A DNA stretch of 55,163 bases from contig JAIRVG010000072.1 of assembly GCA_031253995.1 (NCBI GenBank), positions 1 through 55,163 of the forward strand. Reading direction: 5' to 3'. This DNA is from Paucimonas sp. Lineage in GTDB: Bacteria; Pseudomonadota; Gammaproteobacteria; Pseudomonadales; Pseudomonadaceae. The position numbers and the translations under genes were made by a program. The notes beneath the pieces are model-generated. The model made no database searches and was not told the DNA's origin. It was given only the letters and a program-made list of their open reading frames with translations. This document shows positions 13,310-20,286 of the stretch, one piece after another. Position 1 is the first letter of the stretch. Each line of letters begins with the position of its first letter.

Positions 13310-14704
13310 ATGACAACCATCGAACTGAACACCATCCAATCCGGCGACGTGTCTGCGGTTGCCGAGAAGGAAGATGGCAAGCCCCGGACGCGCGGCAAGG
13401 ACAACGGCCCCACCACCTTGCCGCATCTGGAGCATCTCGTTCACATCACCCGCAAAGTGCAGCGGCCGATGCTGCTCCGGGTGCTTCTGGAATCGGCGCA
13501 TGGCCAGGCGCTCCCTGCTGCACAGGCGCTGACTGATGCCGCCAAGGGTTCGCTGCCCATTCCATCGCGCAACGTGCTGTTTGCACTGGTGGCCGAGATG
13601 GAGATGGAAGTTCAGGCACGCCTTGAGCGCGCCGCCGAGCGCATCGCGCTGCTGGCCGACGAGTACGGTGCAATGGCGGTAACGGAACTGATGGATGCGG
13701 GCAATCCTGACGATGCTGCCGTTCTGGCGGCCCCGTCCGACAAATATAGCCGGGCCCTGTACCTGTACCTGGAACAAGAGTTTTCTCCGTCAGGGGCGAC
13801 GGAAGACCGCTTCGATCACGCCGAGCGCCGCCAGCAGATGCTGCGGCATTTTCAGAGCGAAAAATACTCCAGCCATTACCTTGGCCCCAAAGGCGCGCAG
13901 CCTTCACTGGGCGATGCTGCAGTGGAAAGCCTGAAGCAGCGCTTGGCAGAACTGTTTCCGCAGGTCAAGCCAGAGGACATCCTGGTCGAGCCGTTTGCCC
14001 ACAGGGAAAGTGATGCCCAAGATGCGCCAGTACTGCTGTTCACGCTGTCGGCCAAATTCAACGGCAAGCACATTCACTACCCGAAGATCATCGATGGCGA
14101 GGACACCGACGTGGATGACTCGTCGACGGTCTGTGTGCGCTATTCCTGGCACTCCAGCAAAGGCGAGTTGGCGGTATTCAGTGATGATGAAACCGTGCGC
14201 CCCGAGCTGGCCAAGGCCTTCCGTGACGTGTTGCTGGGTGGAGACGGCAACATTCACGCCATGCCGATGCGCGAGTTCGATCTCATGGGGTTTTGCACGC
14301 CCGCCATCCTGGCGCGGTTCAAGAAGGATCGCATTGACGGCATTGAATCCATCGACATCAAGCAGATTCTGATTGCCAACCCCGAAGTGCGTCAGACCAC
14401 CCTGAAAAACCGGCTGATTGCCCGTCGCGTGGAAAACCCGCTGCTGATCAAGCGTGACCGATTTGAGGATCGCAACATTTACGAAGTGGCGGGCCAAGCT
14501 TATCCGCTCGTCGATCTGACGAATTACGTCATCAAGCAAGTCAAGCTGACCTTCCGGATCGCAAGGACAGCCCATCGCAAAGCGCACGACGTGACGGTGC
14601 AGATTACTACGCCCAACGGTTTCAATGATGCCAAGCTGACCAAGGCCGACAGTGAACTGGTGTTTGCACAGCTCATGAAACTCGATTGCGCACGCCAATA
14701 CTGA
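13310..14704 (+). CDS. Unrecognised 464-residue protein, early prophage cargo
   Basis: The start is the ATG preceded by TAAGGAG at 8-base spacing; a GTG nine bases earlier is less well placed. The N-terminus is polar, then a helical region holds LEHLVHITRKVQRPMLLRVL and a long amphipathic helix (EMEMEVQARLERAAERIALL). The C-terminal half appears beta-rich and ends in TVQITTPNGFNDAKLTKAD. No catalytic motif, membrane segment or known domain was seen. An eight-base gap joins it to the 305-residue gene, so they probably act together. Placement next to XRE/ImmA suggests cargo or regulation, not virion structure. Confidence 0.7.
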   Translation: MTTIELNTIQSGDVSAVAEKEDGKPRTRGKDNGPTTLPHLEHLVHITRKVQRPMLLRVLLESAHGQALPAAQALTDAAKGSLPIPSRNVLFALVAEMEMEVQARLERAAERIALLADEYGAMAVTELMDAGNPDDAAVLAAPSDKYSRALYLYLEQEFSPSGATEDRFDHAERRQQMLRHFQSEKYSSHYLGPKGAQPSLGDAAVESLKQRLAELFPQVKPEDILVEPFAHRESDAQDAPVLLFTLSAKFNGKHIHYPKIIDGEDTDVDDSSTVCVRYSWHSSKGELAVFSDDETVRPELAKAFRDVLLGGDGNIHAMPMREFDLMGFCTPAILARFKKDRIDGIESIDIKQILIANPEVRQTTLKNRLIARRVENPLLIKRDRFEDRNIYEVAGQAYPLVDLTNYVIKQVKLTFRIARTAHRKAHDVTVQITTPNGFNDAKLTKADSELVFAQLMKLDCARQY

Positions 14705-14711
14705 GGCTGCC

Positions 14712-15629
14712 ATGCTGCATTCGGAATACCTGCTGGTGCTGGAGCATGCCCGCAGCCTGGAGGAAAGGTTGCTGGCGGACGAGTTGCGTGGACAAGCGGT
14801 AGCTTTCCTCTCGCGGCGATGGATGGTTGCCGATGGCCACCTCACATCCATCCAGGTGCCGGTGCTCGACAGTGATCAGGAGGTCGAGGTCGAGATCGAC
14901 CATGACCGGCAAACCTACTTCTACCGAAGTCCGAGTTGCCGGGGGCGGGTTGTAACCCGTCCGCTGTCGGACATCACGCTATATGCGATCAATCTTGATG
15001 CGTGGATGGACGACGTCTGCGACCTGCTCGAAATCGAACCGTCACGTCGCGCACGCAGCCGTGAAGTCATCGCAGAGCGCCTCTGGCATTTAGGCGACAT
15101 TCGGGTCGGGCAGACGCACCGTTTTGCACCCATTTACCTTGCCCGTCGTCTGCCGTCGTCCGCAGCTGATTGGCAGCACGCGCTACTCAGTGCCAAGCGG
15201 CCAAGCCAAGGCATCGTTCTGACCGCACACGATGTTGATATCGAACTCCCGAACAGTCACCAGACATGTGGCATTGGTCGTCTGCTGGTGGATTCCGGCG
15301 ATGGCATCACCTATGACGCGGATCTCCTTCATCGCTTGCTGAAAGGCACGGGTGCCGACGCAGATGACCCTGACGAGTATTTCGATGCGGATATCGGGGA
15401 GCTGAAGCTGGCCTGCGTTGCAGAGCCAAAGACCTTCAAGGGCAAGCAGAAGGACGTTATTGCGATGTTCTGGAAGGCGCGCCAGCAGCACAGCCTCAAA
15501 TGGTCTGAAGTCGTGACTCGAACCAGTTGCCAAAAAGATCCAGACAGCGTTTTCGGCAGTGAATGGTCAAGATGGCTTGAGCGTATCGAAGGCCAGCGTG
15601 GTCATTACCGGCTGCGAACGCGGCAGTAG
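14712..15629 (+). CDS. Unrecognised 305-residue protein, partner of the preceding gene
   Basis: The protein opens with a helix (EYLLVLEHARSLEERLLADE). A region with many beta-like segments follows (VLDSDQEVEVEIDHDRQTYF, RGRVVTRPLSDITLYAINLD). Arg-rich helices come next (SRRARSREVIAERLWHLG), then an acidic stretch (GADADDPDEYFDADIG). The C-terminal part (about 250-305), with FWKARQQHSLKWSEVV and FGSEWSRWLERIEGQRGHY, could be a winged helix. No known domain was identified. Its stop is followed immediately by the TCCGG repeat array, which could be a binding site for this or a neighbouring product. Confidence 0.7.
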   Translation: MLHSEYLLVLEHARSLEERLLADELRGQAVAFLSRRWMVADGHLTSIQVPVLDSDQEVEVEIDHDRQTYFYRSPSCRGRVVTRPLSDITLYAINLDAWMDDVCDLLEIEPSRRARSREVIAERLWHLGDIRVGQTHRFAPIYLARRLPSSAADWQHALLSAKRPSQGIVLTAHDVDIELPNSHQTCGIGRLLVDSGDGITYDADLLHRLLKGTGADADDPDEYFDADIGELKLACVAEPKTFKGKQKDVIAMFWKARQQHSLKWSEVVTRTSCQKDPDSVFGSEWSRWLERIEGQRGHYRLRTRQ

Positions 15630-15632
15630 TTT

Positions 15633-15672
15633 TCCGGTGATTTTTCCGGAAAGACATCCGGACACCATCCGG
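15633..15672. repeat. Four phased TCCGG repeats
   Basis: TCCGG occurs at 15633, 15645, 15657 and 15668, spaced 12, 12 and 11 bases, near one helical turn. The array lies in the only gap between the unknown gene pair and the AlpA-like gene, so it is a candidate operator for cooperative binding on one DNA face. Confidence 0.5.
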
Positions 15673-15724
15673 ATTCATATTCGAAAAATGAGCAGTGCCC
15701 GTTTAGTTCAAAGGAGCACTGCAA

Positions 15725-15991
15725 ATGGCAAATACTCACCCAGCAAGTCGATATGGGCACGCATCCCGTGTGTCGTCGACTCCCACCGCACACCCGTGCA
15801 TCGCACTGACTGAAAACGAGCTGGCCATCCGCTGGGGGCTTTCCGTCAAGACCCTGCGCCGCTGGCGGCAGGAACAACTCGGCCCGGTCTTCTGCAAGCT
15901 CGGTGCCCGCGTCACCTACCTGATCTCCGAGGTCGAAGCCTTCGAGCGTCGCGTTTCGCGGCACTCGACCTTCACTCGCGCATACCAGTGA
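15725..15991 (+). CDS. AlpA/MerR-like helix-turn-helix protein (excisionase-type)
   Basis: The 88-residue protein has the DNA-binding pattern ALTENELAIRWGLSVKTLRRW, then GPVFCKLGARVTYLISEVEAFE. This is the MerR/AlpA winged-helix arrangement with a recognition helix, a wing and the YxxxEVEAF ending. Such proteins serve as excisionases or early regulators in prophages. It begins the rightward replication module and its stop overlaps the region holding the ribosome binding site of the next gene. Confidence 0.7.
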   Translation: MANTHPASRYGHASRVSSTPTAHPCIALTENELAIRWGLSVKTLRRWRQEQLGPVFCKLGARVTYLISEVEAFERRVSRHSTFTRAYQ

Positions 15992-16002
15992 GGAGAGCGG
16001 CC

Positions 16003-16485
16003 ATGAGCGATCTGACCATTTTTCCCGCCGACCTCGCTGCCATGAGCACCGCCCAGTTGGTGGCGCTGCCGATTACCGATTTCGTCGCTGCCGAGCGCAA
16101 TGTCGACGAGGCCACTGCTTACCTCAAGCAGCTGCGTGCCAAGCTGGATGCCGCCAAGCTCCAGCGCTACGGCGAGCAGGCCCGTAGCGCGCTGCGGGAT
16201 TCCGGCCGCGACTTCGGAACCGCCCACGTCAGCGACGGTGCGCTGCACGTGAAGTACGAGCTCCCCAAAAAGGTGACTTGGAGCCAGACCATCCTCAAGG
16301 AGATGGCCGAGCGTATTGCCGCCTCAGGCGATAAGGTCGAGGATTACATCGACATCAAGCTGTCGGTGTCCGAGTCCCGCTACACCAACTGGCCCACGGC
16401 GCTGCAGGAGCAGTTTGCGGCTGCGCGCACGGTCGAGGAAGGCAAGCCGACCATCACCCTGACGCTGGATGGGGGTGCCGCATGA
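16003..16485 (+). CDS. Phage hypothetical protein of the recombination module
   Basis: The 160-residue product has helices (VDEATAYLKQLRAKLDAAKL), then a mixed region (VKYELPKKVTWSQTILKEMA, IDIKLSVSESRYTNWP). The ATG follows AGGAG at seven bases; a GTG at 15988 would lie inside the stop of the upstream gene. Its stop overlaps the ATPase gene by four bases. Proteins like this are found next to Sak4-type ATPases and DUF669 proteins in siphophages. The role is unknown. Confidence 0.6.
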   Translation: MSDLTIFPADLAAMSTAQLVALPITDFVAAERNVDEATAYLKQLRAKLDAAKLQRYGEQARSALRDSGRDFGTAHVSDGALHVKYELPKKVTWSQTILKEMAERIAASGDKVEDYIDIKLSVSESRYTNWPTALQEQFAAARTVEEGKPTITLTLDGGAA

Positions 16486-17330
16486 AGAAGCTCCCCATCG
16501 TGTCCGCCATCGAGCGGATGGCCGAGCGCAAGGGCGTGAAGCTGCTGATGCTGGGCAAGTCCGGCATCGGCAAAACCACGCGGCTCAAAGACCTCGACCC
16601 GACCACCACGCTGTTCCTCGACATCGAGGCCGGTGACTTGGCGGTGGCCGACTGGCCGGGCGACACCATCCGTCCGGCTTCGTGGCCGGAGAGCCGCGAC
16701 TTCTTCGTGTTTCTCGCGGGCCCGGACAAGTCGCTGCCGCCAGAGAGCGCGTTCTCGCAGGCGCACTACGACCACGTCATCGAGAAGTTTGGCGACCCGG
16801 CGCAACTCGACCGCTACCAGACCTTCTTTCTCGATTCGATCACCCAGCTGTCCCGCCAGTGCTTCGCGTGGTGCAAGACGCAGCCGAGTGCCGTCAGCGA
16901 CCGCTCCGGCAAGCCCGACCTGCGCGCGGCCTATGGCCTGCTCGGCCAGGAAATGATCAGCGCATTGACTCATTTGCAGCACGCACGCGGCAAGAACGTG
17001 GTGTTCGTGGCGATCCTCGACGAGCGGCTCGATGACTACAACCGCAAAGTGTTCGTCCCGCAGATCGAAGGCAGCAAAACCAGCTTGGAGCTGCCCGGCA
17101 TCGTCGACGAGGTCGTGACTCTGGCCGAGATCAAGGCCGAGGACGGCAGCACCTACCGCGCCTTCGTCACCCACACCGTCAATCCCTACGGCTTTCCGGC
17201 CAAAGACCGCAGCGGTCGCCTCGACCTGCTGGAGCCGCCGCATCTCGGCGCGCTGATCGCCAAGTGCGCAGGCGCTTCCGCCGCGCCTGCCAGCGCCGCC
17301 ACCCCCGCACACATCGAATCTCAGGAGTAA
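16482..17330 (+). CDS. Phage nucleotide-binding ATPase, Sak4-like recombinase
   Basis: The 282-residue protein has a Walker A motif GKSGIGKT at residues 25-32 and a Walker B-like FFLDS near residue 118, in a RecA-type core (AAA_24). Sak4-type proteins are single-strand annealing or strand-exchange recombinases that work with a phage SSB. The DUF669 protein encoded six bases downstream is the expected partner. The C-terminus is low-complexity (AGASAAPASAATP). The product would act in recombination-dependent DNA replication and repair. Confidence 0.75.
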   Translation: MKKLPIVSAIERMAERKGVKLLMLGKSGIGKTTRLKDLDPTTTLFLDIEAGDLAVADWPGDTIRPASWPESRDFFVFLAGPDKSLPPESAFSQAHYDHVIEKFGDPAQLDRYQTFFLDSITQLSRQCFAWCKTQPSAVSDRSGKPDLRAAYGLLGQEMISALTHLQHARGKNVVFVAILDERLDDYNRKVFVPQIEGSKTSLELPGIVDEVVTLAEIKAEDGSTYRAFVTHTVNPYGFPAKDRSGRLDLLEPPHLGALIAKCAGASAAPASAATPAHIESQE

Positions 17331-17335
17331 TCGCA

Positions 17336-17959
17336 ATGACCGCATGGAATGACTTCAACGACGCCGACGCTCAGCAATCCGGCTTTGATCTGATCCCCAA
17401 GGGCACCGTTGTCCCGGTGCGCATGACCCTCAAGCCCGGTGGCTATGACGACCCGTCGCAGGGCTGGGGCGGCGGCTACGCCACCGAATCTTTCGAGACC
17501 GGCTCGATCTACCTTGCCGCCGAATTCGTGGTCACCGCTGGTGACCACGCCAAACGCAAGATGTGGTCGAACATTGGCCTGCATTCCAAGAAGGGGCCGA
17601 CCTGGGGCCAAATGGGGCGCAGCTTCATCCGCGCCGCGCTCAACAGCGCCCGCAACGTTCATCCGCAGGACAACAGCCCACAGGCTTCTTCTGCGCGCCG
17701 CATCCAGGGCTTCCACGAACTGGATGGCCTGGAGTTCCTCGCCCGCGTCGACATCGAGAAGGACGGCAAGGGCCAGGACCGCAACGTGGTCAAAGTAGCG
17801 GTCGAACCCGACCACCCCGACTACGCCAAGCTGATGGGCGTGCCGACCAAGGCTTCAAGCGGTGGCACTTCCGGCGCACCAGCGCAGGTAGCACCCGCGT
17901 ACCAGGCACCGGCTCAGCAACGCACACCCGTGACGGGCAAACCGTCGTGGGCGCAGTGA
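17336..17959 (+). CDS. DUF669 protein, probable phage ssDNA-binding protein
   Basis: The 207-residue protein opens with WNDFNDADAQQSGFDLIPKG, the DUF669 signature, followed by a beta-rich core and a Gly/Ala/Gln/Pro-rich tail ending in KPSWAQ. This layout (OB-like core plus flexible tail) fits an SSB-like role. DUF669 genes typically lie beside Sak4 or Erf-type recombinases, as here. Direct DNA binding is an inference from the family's context. Confidence 0.75.
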   Translation: MTAWNDFNDADAQQSGFDLIPKGTVVPVRMTLKPGGYDDPSQGWGGGYATESFETGSIYLAAEFVVTAGDHAKRKMWSNIGLHSKKGPTWGQMGRSFIRAALNSARNVHPQDNSPQASSARRIQGFHELDGLEFLARVDIEKDGKGQDRNVVKVAVEPDHPDYAKLMGVPTKASSGGTSGAPAQVAPAYQAPAQQRTPVTGKPSWAQ

Positions 17960-17970
17960 GGGAAATCGCC

Positions 17971-18828
17971 ATGAACGCATCCATCCTCACTGCCAGCCAC
18001 TACGGCGTCGTGCATTTCGGCGACCTCTACTGCGAAGCGGTCGTGCTCACATCGGGCGAGCGCGGCTACATCCAACGCCAACTGGCCCGCGCACTGGGTC
18101 TGCGGGAGAAAAGTCCGGGTACGCAAATCGGCGCTTTGATCGAGGAATTCTCCGCTAAGTCCTTGTCAGAGTTCGAGAAAAAAGGGTACGCAAAGGTGCG
18201 CCTGCCCTCCGGTCAAACCGGAACTTTCTTTCCGGCCGGAATCGTCGGTGATGTGGCGCTCGGGGTCATCGATGCCGCGTTGCTCGGGCATCTGCATCCC
18301 AAGCGTCAACGCCTCATTCCCAACTGCCGAAAGATTCTGTCAGCACTGGCCACCACCGGCGAGGTCGCGCTGATCGACGAGGCTACTGGCTACCAGCACC
18401 ACCGTGCGCCCGATGCGCTGCAGGAGCTGATCTCCAAGTTGCTGCGCCAGTCCTGCGCATCGTGGGAGCGCCGCTTCCACCCGGACTACTACCGCGCCAT
18501 TTATCGCTTGTTCGGCTGGAAATACCAGGGCCACGACCAGAACCCTCCGCATGTCGTTGGCCAGATCACGCTGCGCTGGGTCTACGGGCCGGTGCTGCCA
18601 GAGGACTTGCTGGGCGAGATCCGCAATCGCAAGGGCATCTCGCAGAAGCACCACCAGTGGCTGTCCGATCAGGGACTCGCGCATCTGGAATCGCAGATTC
18701 ACGCCGTCACGGCGATTGCGCGCAGTTCGCAGAGCTATCCCGACTTCAAGCGCCGCTGCGAGGCCGCCTTTGCTGGCGCTGCCCTGCAGTTGGGCCTGCT
18801 GCTCGATGAACTCGAGGAGGGGGCGTGA
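17971..18828 (+). CDS. P63C domain protein
   Basis: The 285-residue protein carries the P63C domain in its C-terminal half: WERRFHPDYYRAIYRLFGWK, then VVGQITLRWVYGPVLPEDLL, IRNRKG and KHHQWLSDQGLAHLESQIHA. The N-terminal half (YIQRQLARALGLREKSPG, FEKKGYAKVRLPSGQTG) is typical of the same phage family. P63C proteins are widespread in phages and integrative elements, and their role is not known. It sits inside the recombination/replication operon, 11 bases after DUF669 and overlapping DUF6511 by four bases. Confidence 0.7.
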   Translation: MNASILTASHYGVVHFGDLYCEAVVLTSGERGYIQRQLARALGLREKSPGTQIGALIEEFSAKSLSEFEKKGYAKVRLPSGQTGTFFPAGIVGDVALGVIDAALLGHLHPKRQRLIPNCRKILSALATTGEVALIDEATGYQHHRAPDALQELISKLLRQSCASWERRFHPDYYRAIYRLFGWKYQGHDQNPPHVVGQITLRWVYGPVLPEDLLGEIRNRKGISQKHHQWLSDQGLAHLESQIHAVTAIARSSQSYPDFKRRCEAAFAGAALQLGLLLDELEEGA

Positions 18829-19325
18829 AATGCTGGGTCTGCAAACGACAGGCCCGGGGCTACGGCCACACCGACAACCGCCACGGTGTGGGCGATTCCC
18901 GGCGCTATCCCATCGACTGGGTGTTCTGTTCCCGTCGCTGCCAGGAGGCGTTTCACGCGCTGTACGGCAACTGGCAGCGGGCCAAGGAAGGTCGCATCGA
19001 CAAGACGGAGGTCGCCATGATTGATCCGTCTAACGTCGAACTGGCCGCAATGCGTCATTGCCTCAAGGCCTTCGGCGAGGCAGCGGGCGAGATCGGCTTC
19101 ACCAAGCCGCTGGGCGACTACTCCGAAGCCGAGGCCCTGCGGGTAATCGACGCCATCGTCACCTGCTGGTCGGACGCAATGGTCGCGCATCACGAGTCCA
19201 GCAAGTTTCCGCCCGTTCGGGGCTTGCCGCCCACGCCCGATCCGCTGGCACCCGATGCCGCCAATCCGTTCGCGGATCTGGAGGACGACCTGCCCTGGGA
19301 AGAACCGAAGGGGAAGAAGCCATGA
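18825..19325 (+). CDS. DUF6511 protein with N-terminal zinc-binding Cys motif
   Basis: Starting at GTG, the 166-residue protein opens with MKCWVCKRQARGYGHTDNRH and continues YPIDWVFCSRRCQEAFHALY. The two CxxC-type pairs (CWVC and CSRRC) would bind zinc, as in MYND-like or ribbon folds. The second half (IDPSNVELAAMRHCLKAFGE, then GDYSEAEALRVIDAIVTCW) matches the phage DUF6511 family. An acidic tail ends it. Overlaps at both ends show tight coupling with P63C and the nuclease. Function is unknown; DNA or nucleoprotein binding is plausible. Confidence 0.65.
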   Translation: MKCWVCKRQARGYGHTDNRHGVGDSRRYPIDWVFCSRRCQEAFHALYGNWQRAKEGRIDKTEVAMIDPSNVELAAMRHCLKAFGEAAGEIGFTKPLGDYSEAEALRVIDAIVTCWSDAMVAHHESSKFPPVRGLPPTPDPLAPDAANPFADLEDDLPWEEPKGKKP

Positions 19326-20059
19326 TGGACTTCAACTCCACTTCGAGCATTTCGGGTCAGATCACTGCGCTCGTCGATGCCGGGTTGCAGCAGGCCCGCG
19401 CCCGCCAGTCTGAGCGCCAGTATCTCGGGGCCTCGCGCCTCGGGGTGGCCTGCGAGCGCGCGCTGCAGTTCGAGTACGCCAAGGCCCCCATCGACCACGG
19501 GCGGGACACTACGGGCCGGATGCTGCGCATCTTCGAGCGTGGCCATGTCATGGAGGACTGCATGGTCACGTGGCTGCGGGACGCAGGCTTTGACTTGCGC
19601 ACCCGAAAGGCCGACGGCGAGCAGTTCGGCTTCTCGGTCGCCGATGGTCGCCTGCAGGGACACGTCGACGGCGTTGTCGTTGGAGGCCCCGAGGGCTTCG
19701 CCTATCCGGCGCTCTGGGAGTGCAAGTGCCTGGGCAACAAGTCCTGGAGCGATCTGGAGAAAAAGGGCTTGGCCATCTCCAAGCCCATCTACGCCGCGCA
19801 AGTGGCGATTTACCAAGCCTATCTCGAACTGCACGAGCACCCGGCGATCTTCACGGCGCTCAACGCCGACACGATGGAGATCTACACCGAGCTCGTGCCC
19901 TTTGACGCGGCGCTGGCCCAACGCATGTCGGATCGGGCAGTGAAGGTCATCACGGCGACCGAGGCTGGCGAGCTTCTGCCACGCGCCTTCCAAGACCCGA
20001 CCCACTTCGAATGCCGGATGTGCGCGTGGCAAGACCGCTGCTGGAGGACGCACGCGTGA
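19322..20059 (+). CDS. PD-(D/E)XK nuclease with probable Fe-S cluster (Cas4/AddB-like)
   Basis: The 245-residue protein shows the nuclease residues Asp116 (HVDGVV) and Glu133-x-Lys135 (WECKC). Cys44 (VACERAL) plus a C-terminal CxxC-x5-C (FECRMCAWQDRCW) form the four-Cys arrangement that holds a 4Fe-4S cluster in Cas4 and AddB/RecB-type exonucleases. It likely acts as a 5'-3' or single-strand-specific exonuclease in phage recombination with the Sak4-like ATPase. Its ATG overlaps the stop of the DUF6511 gene, and its own stop overlaps the following GTG start. Confidence 0.8.
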   Translation: MMDFNSTSSISGQITALVDAGLQQARARQSERQYLGASRLGVACERALQFEYAKAPIDHGRDTTGRMLRIFERGHVMEDCMVTWLRDAGFDLRTRKADGEQFGFSVADGRLQGHVDGVVVGGPEGFAYPALWECKCLGNKSWSDLEKKGLAISKPIYAAQVAIYQAYLELHEHPAIFTALNADTMEIYTELVPFDAALAQRMSDRAVKVITATEAGELLPRAFQDPTHFECRMCAWQDRCWRTHA

Positions 20060-20286
20060 ATACGAAAACCAATGAAACCATGATCGATGGACGTGAGGCC
20101 TCAATCGCCCTGCGCTTGCCGTATTACTGGTTCCGCGACCCCACAGAACGTTCGCGCTACCGCATACCGCACTACGTTATGGGTGGCTTGATTCGATACC
20201 GCTTGTCCGAACTGTCGGAGTGGGCTGCCAAGAGTTCTGCCGTGAAGGAGTGGCGGCCTGACGACGCACGGGGGGGCGACGAATGA
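20056..20286 (+). CDS. Small helix-turn-helix-like phage protein
   Basis: The 76-residue product from a GTG overlapping the nuclease stop includes MIDGREASIALRLPYYWFRD, then YRIPHYVMGGLIRYRLSELS. This resembles a small winged DNA-binding protein like AlpA, with a helix, a turn and a beta-hairpin. An internal ATG at 20080 is an alternative start. The primase gene starts four bases before its end. A role as a replication-region DNA-binding factor is an inference. Confidence 0.55.
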   Translation: MNTKTNETMIDGREASIALRLPYYWFRDPTERSRYRIPHYVMGGLIRYRLSELSEWAAKSSAVKEWRPDDARGGDE

